Positions 35,401-43,522 of a stretch of DNA of 64,000 bases are shown piece after piece; positions within the stretch are counted from its first letter, which is position 1, and each line of letters begins with the position of its first letter. The notes under the pieces were generated by a model. The model searched no databases. It saw only the letters and a program-made list of their open reading frames with translations, and was not told where the DNA came from. The DNA is taken from positions 1 through 64,000 of the forward strand of contig CAJUNT010000011.1 of assembly GCA_910587735.1 (NCBI GenBank), in the 5' to 3' direction. Source of the stretch: an uncultured Clostridia bacterium (GTDB lineage: Bacteria > Bacillota > Clostridia > Lachnospirales > Anaerotignaceae). The translations under genes and the position numbers were made by a program.

Positions 35401-35897
35401 TTTATTTCCATATGAAAGACCCTTCTATTATGGTGAAAAAAGAAATGTCATCAGAGGAAATATATGACGCATTGTTTAAAGAATTAAAAATGTCAGGGCT
35501 TGTATTAAATGATGTAAAAGTGATAAAAGGACTTGATAATATTTTTGATAGTGGAAAAGAAGACAGTTTGACGCCAAGTGTTACCTCTTCTATTATACCT
35601 GTATCCTCTTTAAAAAGTGGCTTAGTAAGTAAATCTGCAAAAGTAACAGATGAACAGAATTATCAAAAATTGATGGATTTTAGCAAAAAGAGAGCAAAAG
35701 AAATAGGAGAAGCATTGATGGAGGGAGAAATTGCTCCTTATCCTTATAGAAAAGAAAATAATATACAATGCACATATTGCCCTTATTATGGTATATGTCG
35801 TTTTGATAGAACGTCTGCAAATAGTAATTATCGTACCATGCAAAAATTAAATGAACAAGATTTTTGGAATTTGATTTCACCTAAAAAAAATGATTGA
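32481..35897 (+). CDS. addB: Helicase-exonuclease AddAB, subunit AddB
   Basis: Nuclease/inactive-helicase subunit of AddAB, the Firmicute counterpart of RecBCD in double-strand break repair. It is 1138 aa. Walker A GRAGSGKTEY lies at residues 8-17. The C-terminal RecB-like nuclease domain has GKIDRIDIMDK and IIDYKSGQKSFDY with the catalytic Asp and DYK. Fe-S ligands are the Cys in FSRCPFSFF and the three in CTYCPYYGICRF. ATG 32481 follows AAGGAAAATAAT; the frame extends 11 codons upstream without a site. addA is not the next gene, which is unusual, since addBA are normally adjacent. Confidence 0.96.
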   Translation: MSLRFVIGRAGSGKTEYCLKEIAQKQKQQKGHFILLVPEQYSLQAYKELIQKTEGKGILQAEVLDFNSLAYKVFQKKGIEKTIPLNTVSKSMILRKILNQNKNEFLYFKNSLDQQGFVEELSTTITEMFQYQMDIETLKLYEKNDKISQKVKDKLYDLRIIMEGYQNFLKKEYISGDELLDLLAERLQNTEYWENTEIWLDGFYGFTPQEYKVIKQLLRLSKCVTITLTLNEKSFYKQSIPMYYGFYEPYMTSKKLKEIATEQHCTLEKEIILHENKRTTKKGLLFLEKYYFQYYNHKTEYSEGISIVAAKNQYEEMTILAETIILLLKEQNLRYRDIAIVTNGLQLYEKSLRGILEEHNIPYFIDKKREIISHPLIELVRSVLETITYQFNYESMFGYLKTGYSLLTQEETDILENYVLAYGIKGKKWFLDTWEYGMQNKTEEQKTEINLLKQKAISPLQELYQMSRNKQKYTLLEWSKALFEFLQFVDASNKTLQMIEQAETIEQANEYHQIWSMLVELLESGAEILGDEKMTLPEFYNIIEAGLEQSKMGIVPPTVDSVIIGDIERSRLPEVKALFVLGVNEGILPSPMEQNGIFTEGERESLLIAGAELAPDNKRRAFEEQYLIYRGFTKPSEKLYISYCIADLEGKPLRPSSVVVKLKRMFTNLEEKFDSEQLGHMATPKTAIHFLGEQMRKYILNENDDDMDAVWKDAYSYYNSNEMWQKQIAMLKRGLFAQETVESLSKKMVQKIYGNRIYSSVSRLEQFSRCPFSFFAQYGLKAKERQLYQLRIPDLGILFHEVMDYFSKSLQQNHISWHDLEQKQSDEIIENAVEETAPKLSNQILLDTSGNRYLMQRLKRISKRAAWTLARHMQMGDFEAYGTEVEFGFESILPPIVIELSGGEKLLLNGKIDRIDIMDKDNTRYVKIIDYKSGQKSFDYSDIYYGLQLQLLIYLDAFLENNKQQFDIKPGAVFYFHMKDPSIMVKKEMSSEEIYDALFKELKMSGLVLNDVKVIKGLDNIFDSGKEDSLTPSVTSSIIPVSSLKSGLVSKSAKVTDEQNYQKLMDFSKKRAKEIGEALMEGEIAPYPYRKENNIQCTYCPYYGICRFDRTSANSNYRTMQKLNEQDFWNLISPKKND

Positions 35898-35923
35898 AAA
35901 ATTGTTTTTAATTGTTAGTTATA

Positions 35924-35953
35924 AAAAAGCCTTTACAATTAAGGCTTTTTTTA
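35924..35953 (+). terminator. Terminator after addB
   Basis: AAAAAGCCTT (35924-35933) and AAGGCTTTTT (35941-35950) with a 7-nt loop, then TTT. Confidence 0.87.
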
Positions 35954-36018
35954 TTTTGGATATTTTGTTTTGAAATGGAAAAGAATAAGACATTATATAA
36001 TATTGAGGTGAAATAAAT

Positions 36019-37269
36019 ATGACAATGACAATAGAACAGAAAAAAAAGTCAATAAAACAATGTGATATTCATTTTTTAAAGGGAGAACAATTTAAAACAA
36101 ATATCATTAGTGTGGTGTTGAGAATTCCTTTAACGAAACAAAATGCGACAAAAACAGCATTACTTGCAGAAGTGTTAAAAAATGGTTGTAAACAATATCC
36201 ATCCAGAAAAGCAGTTTGTCAAAAAATGGACGATATGATGGGAAGCGTTTTTGATATCTCTATTATAAAAAAAGGAAAAGAGCAAATATTGTTTTTTTAT
36301 TTGGAAACAGTAAAACATGAAAAAGAATTGTTGGAGCAAGCATTTACCTTTTTACAAAATATGTTGCTTTATCCTTTACAAGAAGGAAAGGGATTTCCTA
36401 AAAAAATAGTAGAAATAGAAAAAGAGATATTGGCGGAAAAAATAAAAAGTAGACAAGATGATAAAAAAGAATATTCTAAAATACGCTGTCTGGAAGAAAT
36501 GTGCAAAAAAAATACATTTGGTATTTTTGCAGATGGTTATGTAGAAGACTTAAAAGAAATAGATGAAATGATATTATTGATGCATTATAATAATATGATA
36601 AAACATTCTAAAATAGAAATTATTATGACAGGTGATGAAAGTCAAAAAAATGAAATGATTGCATTAGCAGAAAAATTAAATTTTGAAACAGATTTTTTAT
36701 GGCAAACTGAAAATGAAAATGTCAAACAAAGTAATGATATTCAAAAAGTGGAAGAAACACTTCATACTGCACAAAGTCGTATTGTATTAGGCTTTGATAC
36801 CAATATTAGCCCAGAACAAAAAGAATTTGCTTGTTTATTAGTTTGCAATGAATTATTTGGAGGAAGCCCTACGTCACTTTTATTTCAAAATGTAAGAGAA
36901 AAAGAGGGCGCTTGCTATGATATTAGTTCTTTTTTATTTCGATTGTATCCCATATTGATGGTAAAAGCAGGTATTGAAAAACAATATTATAATAAAGCAG
37001 TTGATATCATACAAAATTGTTTAAAAACATTACAACAGAAAAAAGTAGATTCGGAGACATTGGAACAGGCAAAACAAAATATGATACGATATTATATTTC
37101 TATGAAAGATAGTCAAACAGCATTAATGGATTTTGCATTAAACGAATGGATATTAAAAACAAACAGAACAATAGAACAGTTTATAAAAGAAATAGAACAG
37201 GTGACAATAGAAGATGTACAAAAAAGAGCAAAAGAAATCCATTTAAATACCATTTATTTTTTGCAGTGA
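36019..37269 (+). CDS. ymfF: M16-like protein YmfF (EF-P modification-associated)
   Basis: 416-aa protein with the M16 peptidase fold but without the zinc motif: at the place of HxxEH it has ALLAEVLKNG. The second half contains FLWQTENENV and NELFGGSPTSLLFQNVREKEGACYDISSF, typical of the non-catalytic partner. In Bacillus, YmfF and YmfH are linked to 5-aminopentanol modification of elongation factor P; whether that holds here is inference. It is followed by ymfH after 17 nt. GAGGTGAAATAAAT precedes the ATG. Confidence 0.88.
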   Translation: MTMTIEQKKKSIKQCDIHFLKGEQFKTNIISVVLRIPLTKQNATKTALLAEVLKNGCKQYPSRKAVCQKMDDMMGSVFDISIIKKGKEQILFFYLETVKHEKELLEQAFTFLQNMLLYPLQEGKGFPKKIVEIEKEILAEKIKSRQDDKKEYSKIRCLEEMCKKNTFGIFADGYVEDLKEIDEMILLMHYNNMIKHSKIEIIMTGDESQKNEMIALAEKLNFETDFLWQTENENVKQSNDIQKVEETLHTAQSRIVLGFDTNISPEQKEFACLLVCNELFGGSPTSLLFQNVREKEGACYDISSFLFRLYPILMVKAGIEKQYYNKAVDIIQNCLKTLQQKKVDSETLEQAKQNMIRYYISMKDSQTALMDFALNEWILKTNRTIEQFIKEIEQVTIEDVQKRAKEIHLNTIYFLQ

Positions 37270-37286
37270 AAGGAGCAATATAAAAT

Positions 37287-38552
37287 ATGGAAATGAGAAA
37301 AGAAAATAATATGATAGGAGATACCATTGTTACAAAAAAGTTGTCATCTGGTATGAAATGTTATATAATTCCAAAGAACGGATATCAAGAAAAAATGGCA
37401 GTACTATCTGCAAAATTTGGCTCAAATGATATATATTATCGCAAACCAACAGAAGAACAAAAACACGATATGCCATTAGGTACAGCACATTTTATAGAAC
37501 ATAAATTGTTTGAACAGTCTTGGGGAGATGCTTTTATTACATTTTCAAATCAATGTGCTACTGCAAATGCTTTTACGGATTTTCAAAAAACAGCATATTA
37601 TTTTAATTGTCAAAAAAATTTTGAATTAAATTTAAAATTGCTATTATCTTTTATACAGCATACTCATTTTACAGAAGAATCAACAGAACAGGAAAAAAAG
37701 ATTATTGCAAGTGAAATTACAATGTATCAAGATGACCCAAGTTGGATTGTATTTTTTAAATTACTTGAAAATATGTATCACAATCATACTGTAAAATATC
37801 CTATTGCTGGTACGGTGGATACAATACAATGTGTGACAAAAGAAATATTACAAAAAAGTTATGAGGCATATTATACTCCTGAAAATTTTTGTCTTGTTTG
37901 TGCAGGAGATATAGAAAGTGACAGTATATTAGAGTTGGCAGAAAAAATAATGAAACCTACAAATGGTCACAGGGCAGTCACACTTTTTGAAAAAGAGCCA
38001 GAAAGCATTGTAAAACAATATTCTGAAACAAATATGTCATTAGTAAATCCCATTTTTCAAATTGGTTTTAAACAAAAGCCTCAAGATGAAATCAAAAGTT
38101 TAAAGCAAGTTTATTTAATGCGTATTGCTATGGATATACTTGCTGGAGAAAGTTCTGATTTTTTTGAAAAGGCATATCAAAAACAACTTTTAAAAGAAAC
38201 TATGGATTGTGAATTTTTTTCAGGGGAAGGCTATGCTTTTACTACATTTTCAGGAACAGGAGAATTTGCGCAAAAAACAGCGGAATTACTTTTGATAGAA
38301 ATAGACAATATTCAAAAGCAAGGCATACCAGAATCTATTTTTGAAAGAGCGAAAAATAAACAAGTTGGCAGAATGATAAGAGGATTTAATTCTATTTATG
38401 CAATTTGTATGAGCCAGTTGGAGCTTGCTATGAAAAACAGAGATTTATTTGATGGATTTCACACATTAAAAAGTATAAAAATAGAAGAAGTGCAAAGAGT
38501 GTTTCAAAAAGATTTTTTAAAAGAGAATATGGTAATATCTGTTGTAAAATAG
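37287..38552 (+). CDS. ymfH: M16-family peptidase YmfH (EF-P modification-associated)
   Basis: 421 aa, catalytic-type partner of the upstream gene. HFIEH in GTAHFIEHKLFEQ is the inverted zinc motif HxxEH, and the downstream Glu ligand lies in EKKIIASEITMYQDDP. YPIAGTVDTI and YYTPENFCLVCAGD are M16 landmarks. AAAGGAGCAATATAAAAT lies before ATG 37287; later ATGs have no binding site. No efp gene or other modification gene is in the window. Confidence 0.9.
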   Translation: MEMRKENNMIGDTIVTKKLSSGMKCYIIPKNGYQEKMAVLSAKFGSNDIYYRKPTEEQKHDMPLGTAHFIEHKLFEQSWGDAFITFSNQCATANAFTDFQKTAYYFNCQKNFELNLKLLLSFIQHTHFTEESTEQEKKIIASEITMYQDDPSWIVFFKLLENMYHNHTVKYPIAGTVDTIQCVTKEILQKSYEAYYTPENFCLVCAGDIESDSILELAEKIMKPTNGHRAVTLFEKEPESIVKQYSETNMSLVNPIFQIGFKQKPQDEIKSLKQVYLMRIAMDILAGESSDFFEKAYQKQLLKETMDCEFFSGEGYAFTTFSGTGEFAQKTAELLLIEIDNIQKQGIPESIFERAKNKQVGRMIRGFNSIYAICMSQLELAMKNRDLFDGFHTLKSIKIEEVQRVFQKDFLKENMVISVVK

Positions 38553-38652
38553 TATGTAAAATGTTTTGTGAAACAGTTAGAAATCATGATAAAATAATTT
38601 TTATAAAAGTAAAATATGAGCTAATTTCATAAATGAAGAAAGGAGAATTTGT

Positions 38653-39522
38653 ATGGGGAATATGCCCGAAATATGGTTTCCACATTTGGGTATTCAAATT
38701 GAGCATTTAAGCCGTGTGATATTTCAAATATTTGGATATGATGTATATTGGTATGGTGTCATTATTGCAAGTGGCGTGTTAATTGCATTGGCTTTTGCAA
38801 TACGTGAGGCAAAAAGAACAAGGCAAAATGCAGAAAATTATGTAGATATTGCATTGTTTGGTGTTATTTTTTCTGTAATTGGAGCAAGGTTATATTATGT
38901 ATTGTTTTCATGGGAATTGTATATTGATGAACCTCTTAAAATATTTGCATTAAGAGAAGGCGGACTTGCTATATATGGAGGTATTATTGCAGGTGTCATA
39001 ACAGTAATCGTATATACTAAAATAAAAAAATTGAATTTTTGGCTTGTTGCTGATACAACTGCACCTAGTTTAATATTGGGACAAATTATAGGAAGATGGG
39101 GAAATTTTTTTAATAGAGAGGCATTTGGGGGATATACAGATAATATTTTTGCTATGAGATATTTAAAACAACAGGTCAATAACATTGCTCCATCTGTATT
39201 AAAAAATACAATTACTGTAAATGGTACAGAATATATACAAGTACACCCTACATTTTTATATGAATCTGTTTGGAATATAGGGGTATTGATAATACTTTTG
39301 ATTATGAGAAAAAATAAAAAATTTGATGGGCAAATATTTGGTTTTTATTTATTGGGATATGCGTGTGGAAGGGTTTGGATTGAAGGACTTAGAACAGACC
39401 AGTTAAAAATAGGTCATTTTGCTGTTTCTCAAATTCTTTCAGCAGTGCTGATATTTGTAGCATTTGCATTACTTTGGTATCGAAAACAAAAGTCAATTTC
39501 GATTAATATCAATAATGAATAA
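38653..39522 (+). CDS. lgt: Prolipoprotein diacylglyceryl transferase
   Basis: Membrane enzyme that transfers diacylglycerol from phosphatidylglycerol to the lipobox Cys of prolipoproteins. It is 289 aa with about seven helices. Motifs: YWYGVIIASG, GARLYYVLF, REGGLAIYGGIIAG with the catalytic-type His/Arg region, the signature GRWGNFFNREAFGG, and HPTFLYESVWN. GAAAGGAGAATTTGT precedes the ATG. It serves lipoproteins such as the one encoded at 58267-59928. Confidence 0.97.
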   Translation: MGNMPEIWFPHLGIQIEHLSRVIFQIFGYDVYWYGVIIASGVLIALAFAIREAKRTRQNAENYVDIALFGVIFSVIGARLYYVLFSWELYIDEPLKIFALREGGLAIYGGIIAGVITVIVYTKIKKLNFWLVADTTAPSLILGQIIGRWGNFFNREAFGGYTDNIFAMRYLKQQVNNIAPSVLKNTITVNGTEYIQVHPTFLYESVWNIGVLIILLIMRKNKKFDGQIFGFYLLGYACGRVWIEGLRTDQLKIGHFAVSQILSAVLIFVAFALLWYRKQKSISININNE

Positions 39523-39567
39523 ATATATAACATAACATTAAAAAAGTGTTGCTTTATTAGTTTTTTC

Positions 39568-39596
39568 TTGTTTTTTTGTTACATTTGTATTACAAT
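39568..39596 (+). promoter_or_regulatory. Probable promoter of the rsmH-division cluster
   Basis: TTGTTT (39568-39573) and TACAAT (39591-39596) with 17-nt spacing, 69 nt upstream of rsmH. Confidence 0.5.
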
Positions 39597-39664
39597 AATG
39601 TATGAAATAGTATGTTATTACTGTGAATTATGATTAAAAAATAAAAGCATCTGGAGGGAAAAAC

Positions 39665-40597
39665 ATGGAGTTTCATCATGTATCGGTGCTATTAAATGAA
39701 TGTATAGAATATTTGAATATCAAAAAAGATGGTATTTATATAGATGGCACTATGGGCGGGGGAGGACATTCTCTCGCCATTTGTCAAAAATTAACAACAG
39801 GCAGACTCATTGCGATTGACCAAGATTTGAATGCACATACAGCAGCAAAACAGATATTAAAAGACCATTTGAAAAAAATTACATTTGTTCATGACAATTT
39901 TGAAAATATCAAGACAATATTGCAAAATTTGAATATTGCAAAAGTAGATGGTGTTTTGTTAGATATTGGTGTTTCTTCTCATCAGCTTGATGAAAGTGAA
40001 AGGGGATTTTCTTATCAAAAAGATGCACCATTAGATATGAGAATGGATAATACAAATGATTTTTCTGCTTATGATGTTGTAAATACATATAATGAACAGC
40101 AATTATATACTATTATATGGGAATATGGTGAAGAACGTTGGGCGAAAAGGATTGCAAAATTTATAGTGGAACAAAGACAGTTAAAACCCATACAAACAAC
40201 AACAGAACTGGTAGAATGTATTAAAAAGGCAATACCTAAAGGGGCAAGAAAAGATGGTCCTCACCCTGCAAAAAGAACATTTCAAGCAATACGTATTGAA
40301 GTAAACAGAGAGTTGGATGTATTACAAAAGGCAGTTACAGATACAGCGGAAGTATTAAATACGGGAGGTAGGTTTTGTATTATTACATTTCATTCTTTAG
40401 AAGACCGTATTGTAAAAAATGCTTTTCGTTTACAAGAAAATCCTTGCATTTGTCCTAAAGAATTTCCTGTCTGTGTCTGTGGAAAAAAACAAATAGCAAA
40501 AGTGATTACCAGAAAACCAATATTACCTTCTGAACAGGAATTAGAACAGAATCATCGTTCAAGAAGTGCAAAATTGCGTGTTTTGGAAAGAATCTAA
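39665..40597 (+). CDS. rsmH: 16S rRNA (cytosine(1402)-N4)-methyltransferase
   Basis: SAM-dependent methyltransferase (formerly MraW) acting on C1402 of 16S rRNA. It is 310 aa. Motifs: HHVSVLLNECIEYL, IDGTMGGGGHS for SAM binding, LLDIGVSSHQLDESERGFSY, APLDMRMD, HPAKRTFQAIRIEVNREL and ITFHSLEDRIVKN. CTGGAGGGAAAAAC precedes the ATG. It heads the division cluster without mraZ. Confidence 0.98.
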   Translation: MEFHHVSVLLNECIEYLNIKKDGIYIDGTMGGGGHSLAICQKLTTGRLIAIDQDLNAHTAAKQILKDHLKKITFVHDNFENIKTILQNLNIAKVDGVLLDIGVSSHQLDESERGFSYQKDAPLDMRMDNTNDFSAYDVVNTYNEQQLYTIIWEYGEERWAKRIAKFIVEQRQLKPIQTTTELVECIKKAIPKGARKDGPHPAKRTFQAIRIEVNRELDVLQKAVTDTAEVLNTGGRFCIITFHSLEDRIVKNAFRLQENPCICPKEFPVCVCGKKQIAKVITRKPILPSEQELEQNHRSRSAKLRVLERI

Positions 40598-40616
40598 TAT
40601 AAGGAAGTGTAAAATT

Positions 40617-41177
40617 ATGGCAGTTAAAAAAAGAAAAGTATCTAAAAAAACATATCAAGATGCAAAGGCATATTATACACATGGAGGAGCAGCATATGAT
40701 ATTGAACCCATAGAAGAAGAATATGCACCTCCTAAAAAACAGATAAAAAAACAAAAGAAAATAAAAAAGAACTCCTCTACAACAATGCAGATAAAAGCAA
40801 ATCGTATTTACAGCATTAAAATTGCTTTAGTATTAGGTATTTTTTTCTGTGGTACATTGGCTTTTATGTGGTCTAGTGCATTGGCAACATCACAAAGAGT
40901 AGAAACACAAAAATATAAAAATAAATTAGCAGACCTCAAAAGTGAAAATGCTCTTTTAGCGATAGATGTTTCAGAGCAAATGGATTTAGATACTGTAAAA
41001 AAAATTGCAACAGAAAAATTGGGTATGGTAGAACCACAACCTTATCAAATACAATACATAGATGTTCCAGAACAAAGCTATACACTTCATTATAATGATG
41101 AAACAGAACAACCCAAAGAGCAAAATGAAGAAAACACATTAGTAAGAACGATTGTAGGTTTATTTAAAAAGGAATGA
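40617..41177 (+). CDS. ftsL: FtsL-like cell division protein
   Basis: Bitopic division protein that bridges DivIC/FtsB and PBP2b at the septum. It is 186 aa. A charged, Lys-rich cytoplasmic head (1-58) is followed by a transmembrane helix (about 62-83) and a coiled coil (AQRVETQKYKNKLADLKSEN...). The segment TVKKIATEKLGMVEPQPYQIQYI is the usual FtsL/DivIC end. The gene is poorly conserved, so the name rests on shape and on its position between rsmH and pbpB. ATG 40617 follows AAGGAAGTG. Confidence 0.85.
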   Translation: MAVKKRKVSKKTYQDAKAYYTHGGAAYDIEPIEEEYAPPKKQIKKQKKIKKNSSTTMQIKANRIYSIKIALVLGIFFCGTLAFMWSSALATSQRVETQKYKNKLADLKSENALLAIDVSEQMDLDTVKKIATEKLGMVEPQPYQIQYIDVPEQSYTLHYNDETEQPKEQNEENTLVRTIVGLFKKE

Positions 41178-41187
41178 TGAATGATTT

Positions 41188-43440
41188 ATGAAAAGAAAAA
41201 GAATACCCATTGCTCCTATTAAAGGACGATTATATTTCGCTTTTTTTATGTTTGTAATTACATTAACAATGTTAGGGGGACGTGTATATTATTGGAAAAC
41301 GGTAAAAGGGGCAGAATATGAAAGCAGGGCAAAAGAACAGCAAATAAATAGTTATGATGTTATGGTACAAGCAAATAGAGGCTCTATTGTGGACAGAAAC
41401 AATCAACCATTTGCTGTGAGTACAGTGGTATATAATGTAATATTAGACTCTCGTGTATTGTCTTTAAAAAATGCTAGAGAAGATTATAGAACAACACAGC
41501 AAAATAAAACATTTGCTGCATTACAGGAAGTTTTTCCAGATTTAGATTATGATGAGTTAAGACATGGTGTACAAATCAATCCAGAAACAGGAAATCCATA
41601 TACAGATAATAGCTGGAAAGTTTTGGCGAAAAAAGTAGACAAAGATGTAAAAGAGGCATTAGAAGAACAGGATTTAATAGGTGTTTATTTTGAACAGGAT
41701 ACGAAAAGAACATACCCTTTAAAAACATTAGCTTGTCATGTGATTGGCTTTATACGTGGTGATTCTAAATCAGGTATTGAAAGTTATTATGATAAATATA
41801 TGACAGGTACACCTGGAAGGTCTTTTATTGCTTATGATGGCAATAGTACAGCAATGCGTCAAGAATATGACCCAAAAGACGGCGATACTGTTGTAACAAC
41901 AATTGATTATACCATACAACAATATGCAGAAGATATTGTAAAAGAAACAGCAGAACAATGGCCTGCTGATGCAGTAGGTATTATTGTTATGAATCCTAAT
42001 ACAGGTGAAATTTATGCCATGGCAGATTCTAATGCATTTGATTTGAATCAGCCAGATGAAGTCTTAGCCATGTCAGATGAAGAATTTAAAGAAACATGGG
42101 ACGCAATGACAGAAGAAGAAAAGTTGGATTATAAATATAATATGTGGAAAAATTTTAATGTTAGTAGTACATATGAACCAGGTTCTATATTTAAGCCCAT
42201 TACAGTAGCAGCAGCATTAGAAGAAGGCATAATTACACCTCAAGATACATTTTTTTGTTCTGGTTCTGTAGAAATGTATGATGAAATAATGAGATGCCAT
42301 TTGCGTTCAGGACATAATACATTAGATGTACAAGGTGCTTTGGCACAATCTTGTAATCCTGCTATGATATATATTTCTCAAAAAATGGGAAAAGAAACAT
42401 TATATCGTTATAAAAAGAATTTTGGTTTTGGTGATAAAACAGGTATTGATTTACCTGCTGAAGAAAATGGTATATTGTATGGTGAAGATGCGATTGGACC
42501 TGTAGAATTAGCAACAATATCATTTGGACAAGGTTTTAATACAACATCAATACAAGCTGTTACTGCCTTTTCAGCTGTTATCAATGGTGGAAATTTAATG
42601 AAACCATATATTGTTTCACAAGTTGTCGATAAACAAGGTAATATTGTATATGAAAACAAACCAGAAATTAGAAATCGTGTTATTTCAAGAGAAACATCTG
42701 ATTTAATGCGTATTATGATGAAAGCAACTATTGAAGAGGGTACAGGTAAAAAGGCAAAAATAGAAGGCTATTCTATTGGTGGAAAAACAGGTACAGCACA
42801 AAATGGTAGCCGTAAAGTACAAGATAAATGGGCATTAAGCTGTCTGACTTATTTTCCAGTAGAAAATCCACAGTATGTTGTATTGGCGGTAATATTCCGT
42901 CCAGAAGATTATCAAGATGGAAAACAAACACCTGTTCCTATGACAAAAAAAATGATGGAAGATATTATCAAATATAAAAATATACAGCCAAGTTATGCAG
43001 AAGATGGTACAGCAATTACCAAAAAGCAAGGTACTGTAACAGTAGATGATTATACAAATTCTGATATTTTCTCTACATTGCTGTCATTAGATAGCAAAAA
43101 TTTGAATTATCGTACCGTAGGTACAGGAAATATTGTAATAAATCAATTCCCACATGGTGGTACACAAGTAGAAGAAGGCAGTCAAATCACACTTTATGTA
43201 GAAAAAGGAGAAGATGATGAGGGAACCATGCCAGTACCAGATGTAAGAGGAAAAAACTATTCTGAAGCCGTTACATTGCTCAATGATAGTGGTTTTGAAG
43301 TGAAAACAGAAAATGAAAAAACAGACGGCGTTGTGTTGTCACAAAGTCCAAAATATGGTGTATCGGTAGAATTGGGAACAGAAATTACATTAACAATGGG
43401 AGAACAACAAAAAGAGGAAGAAAATACATCAAATGAATAA
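41188..43440 (+). CDS. pbpB: Division penicillin-binding protein 2B with PASTA domains
   Basis: Septal transpeptidase (class B PBP; FtsI equivalent). It is 750 aa. Membrane anchor about 13-32, dimerisation region with RGSIVDRNNQPFA (64-76), and transpeptidase motifs SIFK (active Ser333), SCN (388-390) and KTGT (533-536). Two PASTA domains (about 615-685 and 686-745) end the protein. In Bacillus PbpB likewise has two PASTA domains and SpoVD has one, so the order here supports this name. It is 10 nt downstream of ftsL. Confidence 0.93.
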   Translation: MKRKRIPIAPIKGRLYFAFFMFVITLTMLGGRVYYWKTVKGAEYESRAKEQQINSYDVMVQANRGSIVDRNNQPFAVSTVVYNVILDSRVLSLKNAREDYRTTQQNKTFAALQEVFPDLDYDELRHGVQINPETGNPYTDNSWKVLAKKVDKDVKEALEEQDLIGVYFEQDTKRTYPLKTLACHVIGFIRGDSKSGIESYYDKYMTGTPGRSFIAYDGNSTAMRQEYDPKDGDTVVTTIDYTIQQYAEDIVKETAEQWPADAVGIIVMNPNTGEIYAMADSNAFDLNQPDEVLAMSDEEFKETWDAMTEEEKLDYKYNMWKNFNVSSTYEPGSIFKPITVAAALEEGIITPQDTFFCSGSVEMYDEIMRCHLRSGHNTLDVQGALAQSCNPAMIYISQKMGKETLYRYKKNFGFGDKTGIDLPAEENGILYGEDAIGPVELATISFGQGFNTTSIQAVTAFSAVINGGNLMKPYIVSQVVDKQGNIVYENKPEIRNRVISRETSDLMRIMMKATIEEGTGKKAKIEGYSIGGKTGTAQNGSRKVQDKWALSCLTYFPVENPQYVVLAVIFRPEDYQDGKQTPVPMTKKMMEDIIKYKNIQPSYAEDGTAITKKQGTVTVDDYTNSDIFSTLLSLDSKNLNYRTVGTGNIVINQFPHGGTQVEEGSQITLYVEKGEDDEGTMPVPDVRGKNYSEAVTLLNDSGFEVKTENEKTDGVVLSQSPKYGVSVELGTEITLTMGEQQKEEENTSNE

Positions 43441-43468
43441 ATAAGTAGATTGATATTTTATGAATATG

Positions 43469-43522
43469 CACCCTGTTTTGTCAATATATTGAACTATATT
43501 GAGAAAGGTAGGGTGTTTTTTT
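43469..43522 (+). promoter_or_regulatory. Terminator-like hairpin overlapping the spoVD ribosome binding site
   Basis: CACCCT (43469-43474) pairs with AGGGTG (43510-43515), and an inner hairpin CAATATA (43482-43488) / TATATTG (43495-43501) closes most of the loop. Seven T follow (43516-43522) and the spoVD ATG begins at 43523. The only Shine-Dalgarno candidate, AAAGGTAGGGTG, is inside the 3' arm. It could weaken read-through from pbpB and also mask translation of spoVD. Confidence 0.6.
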
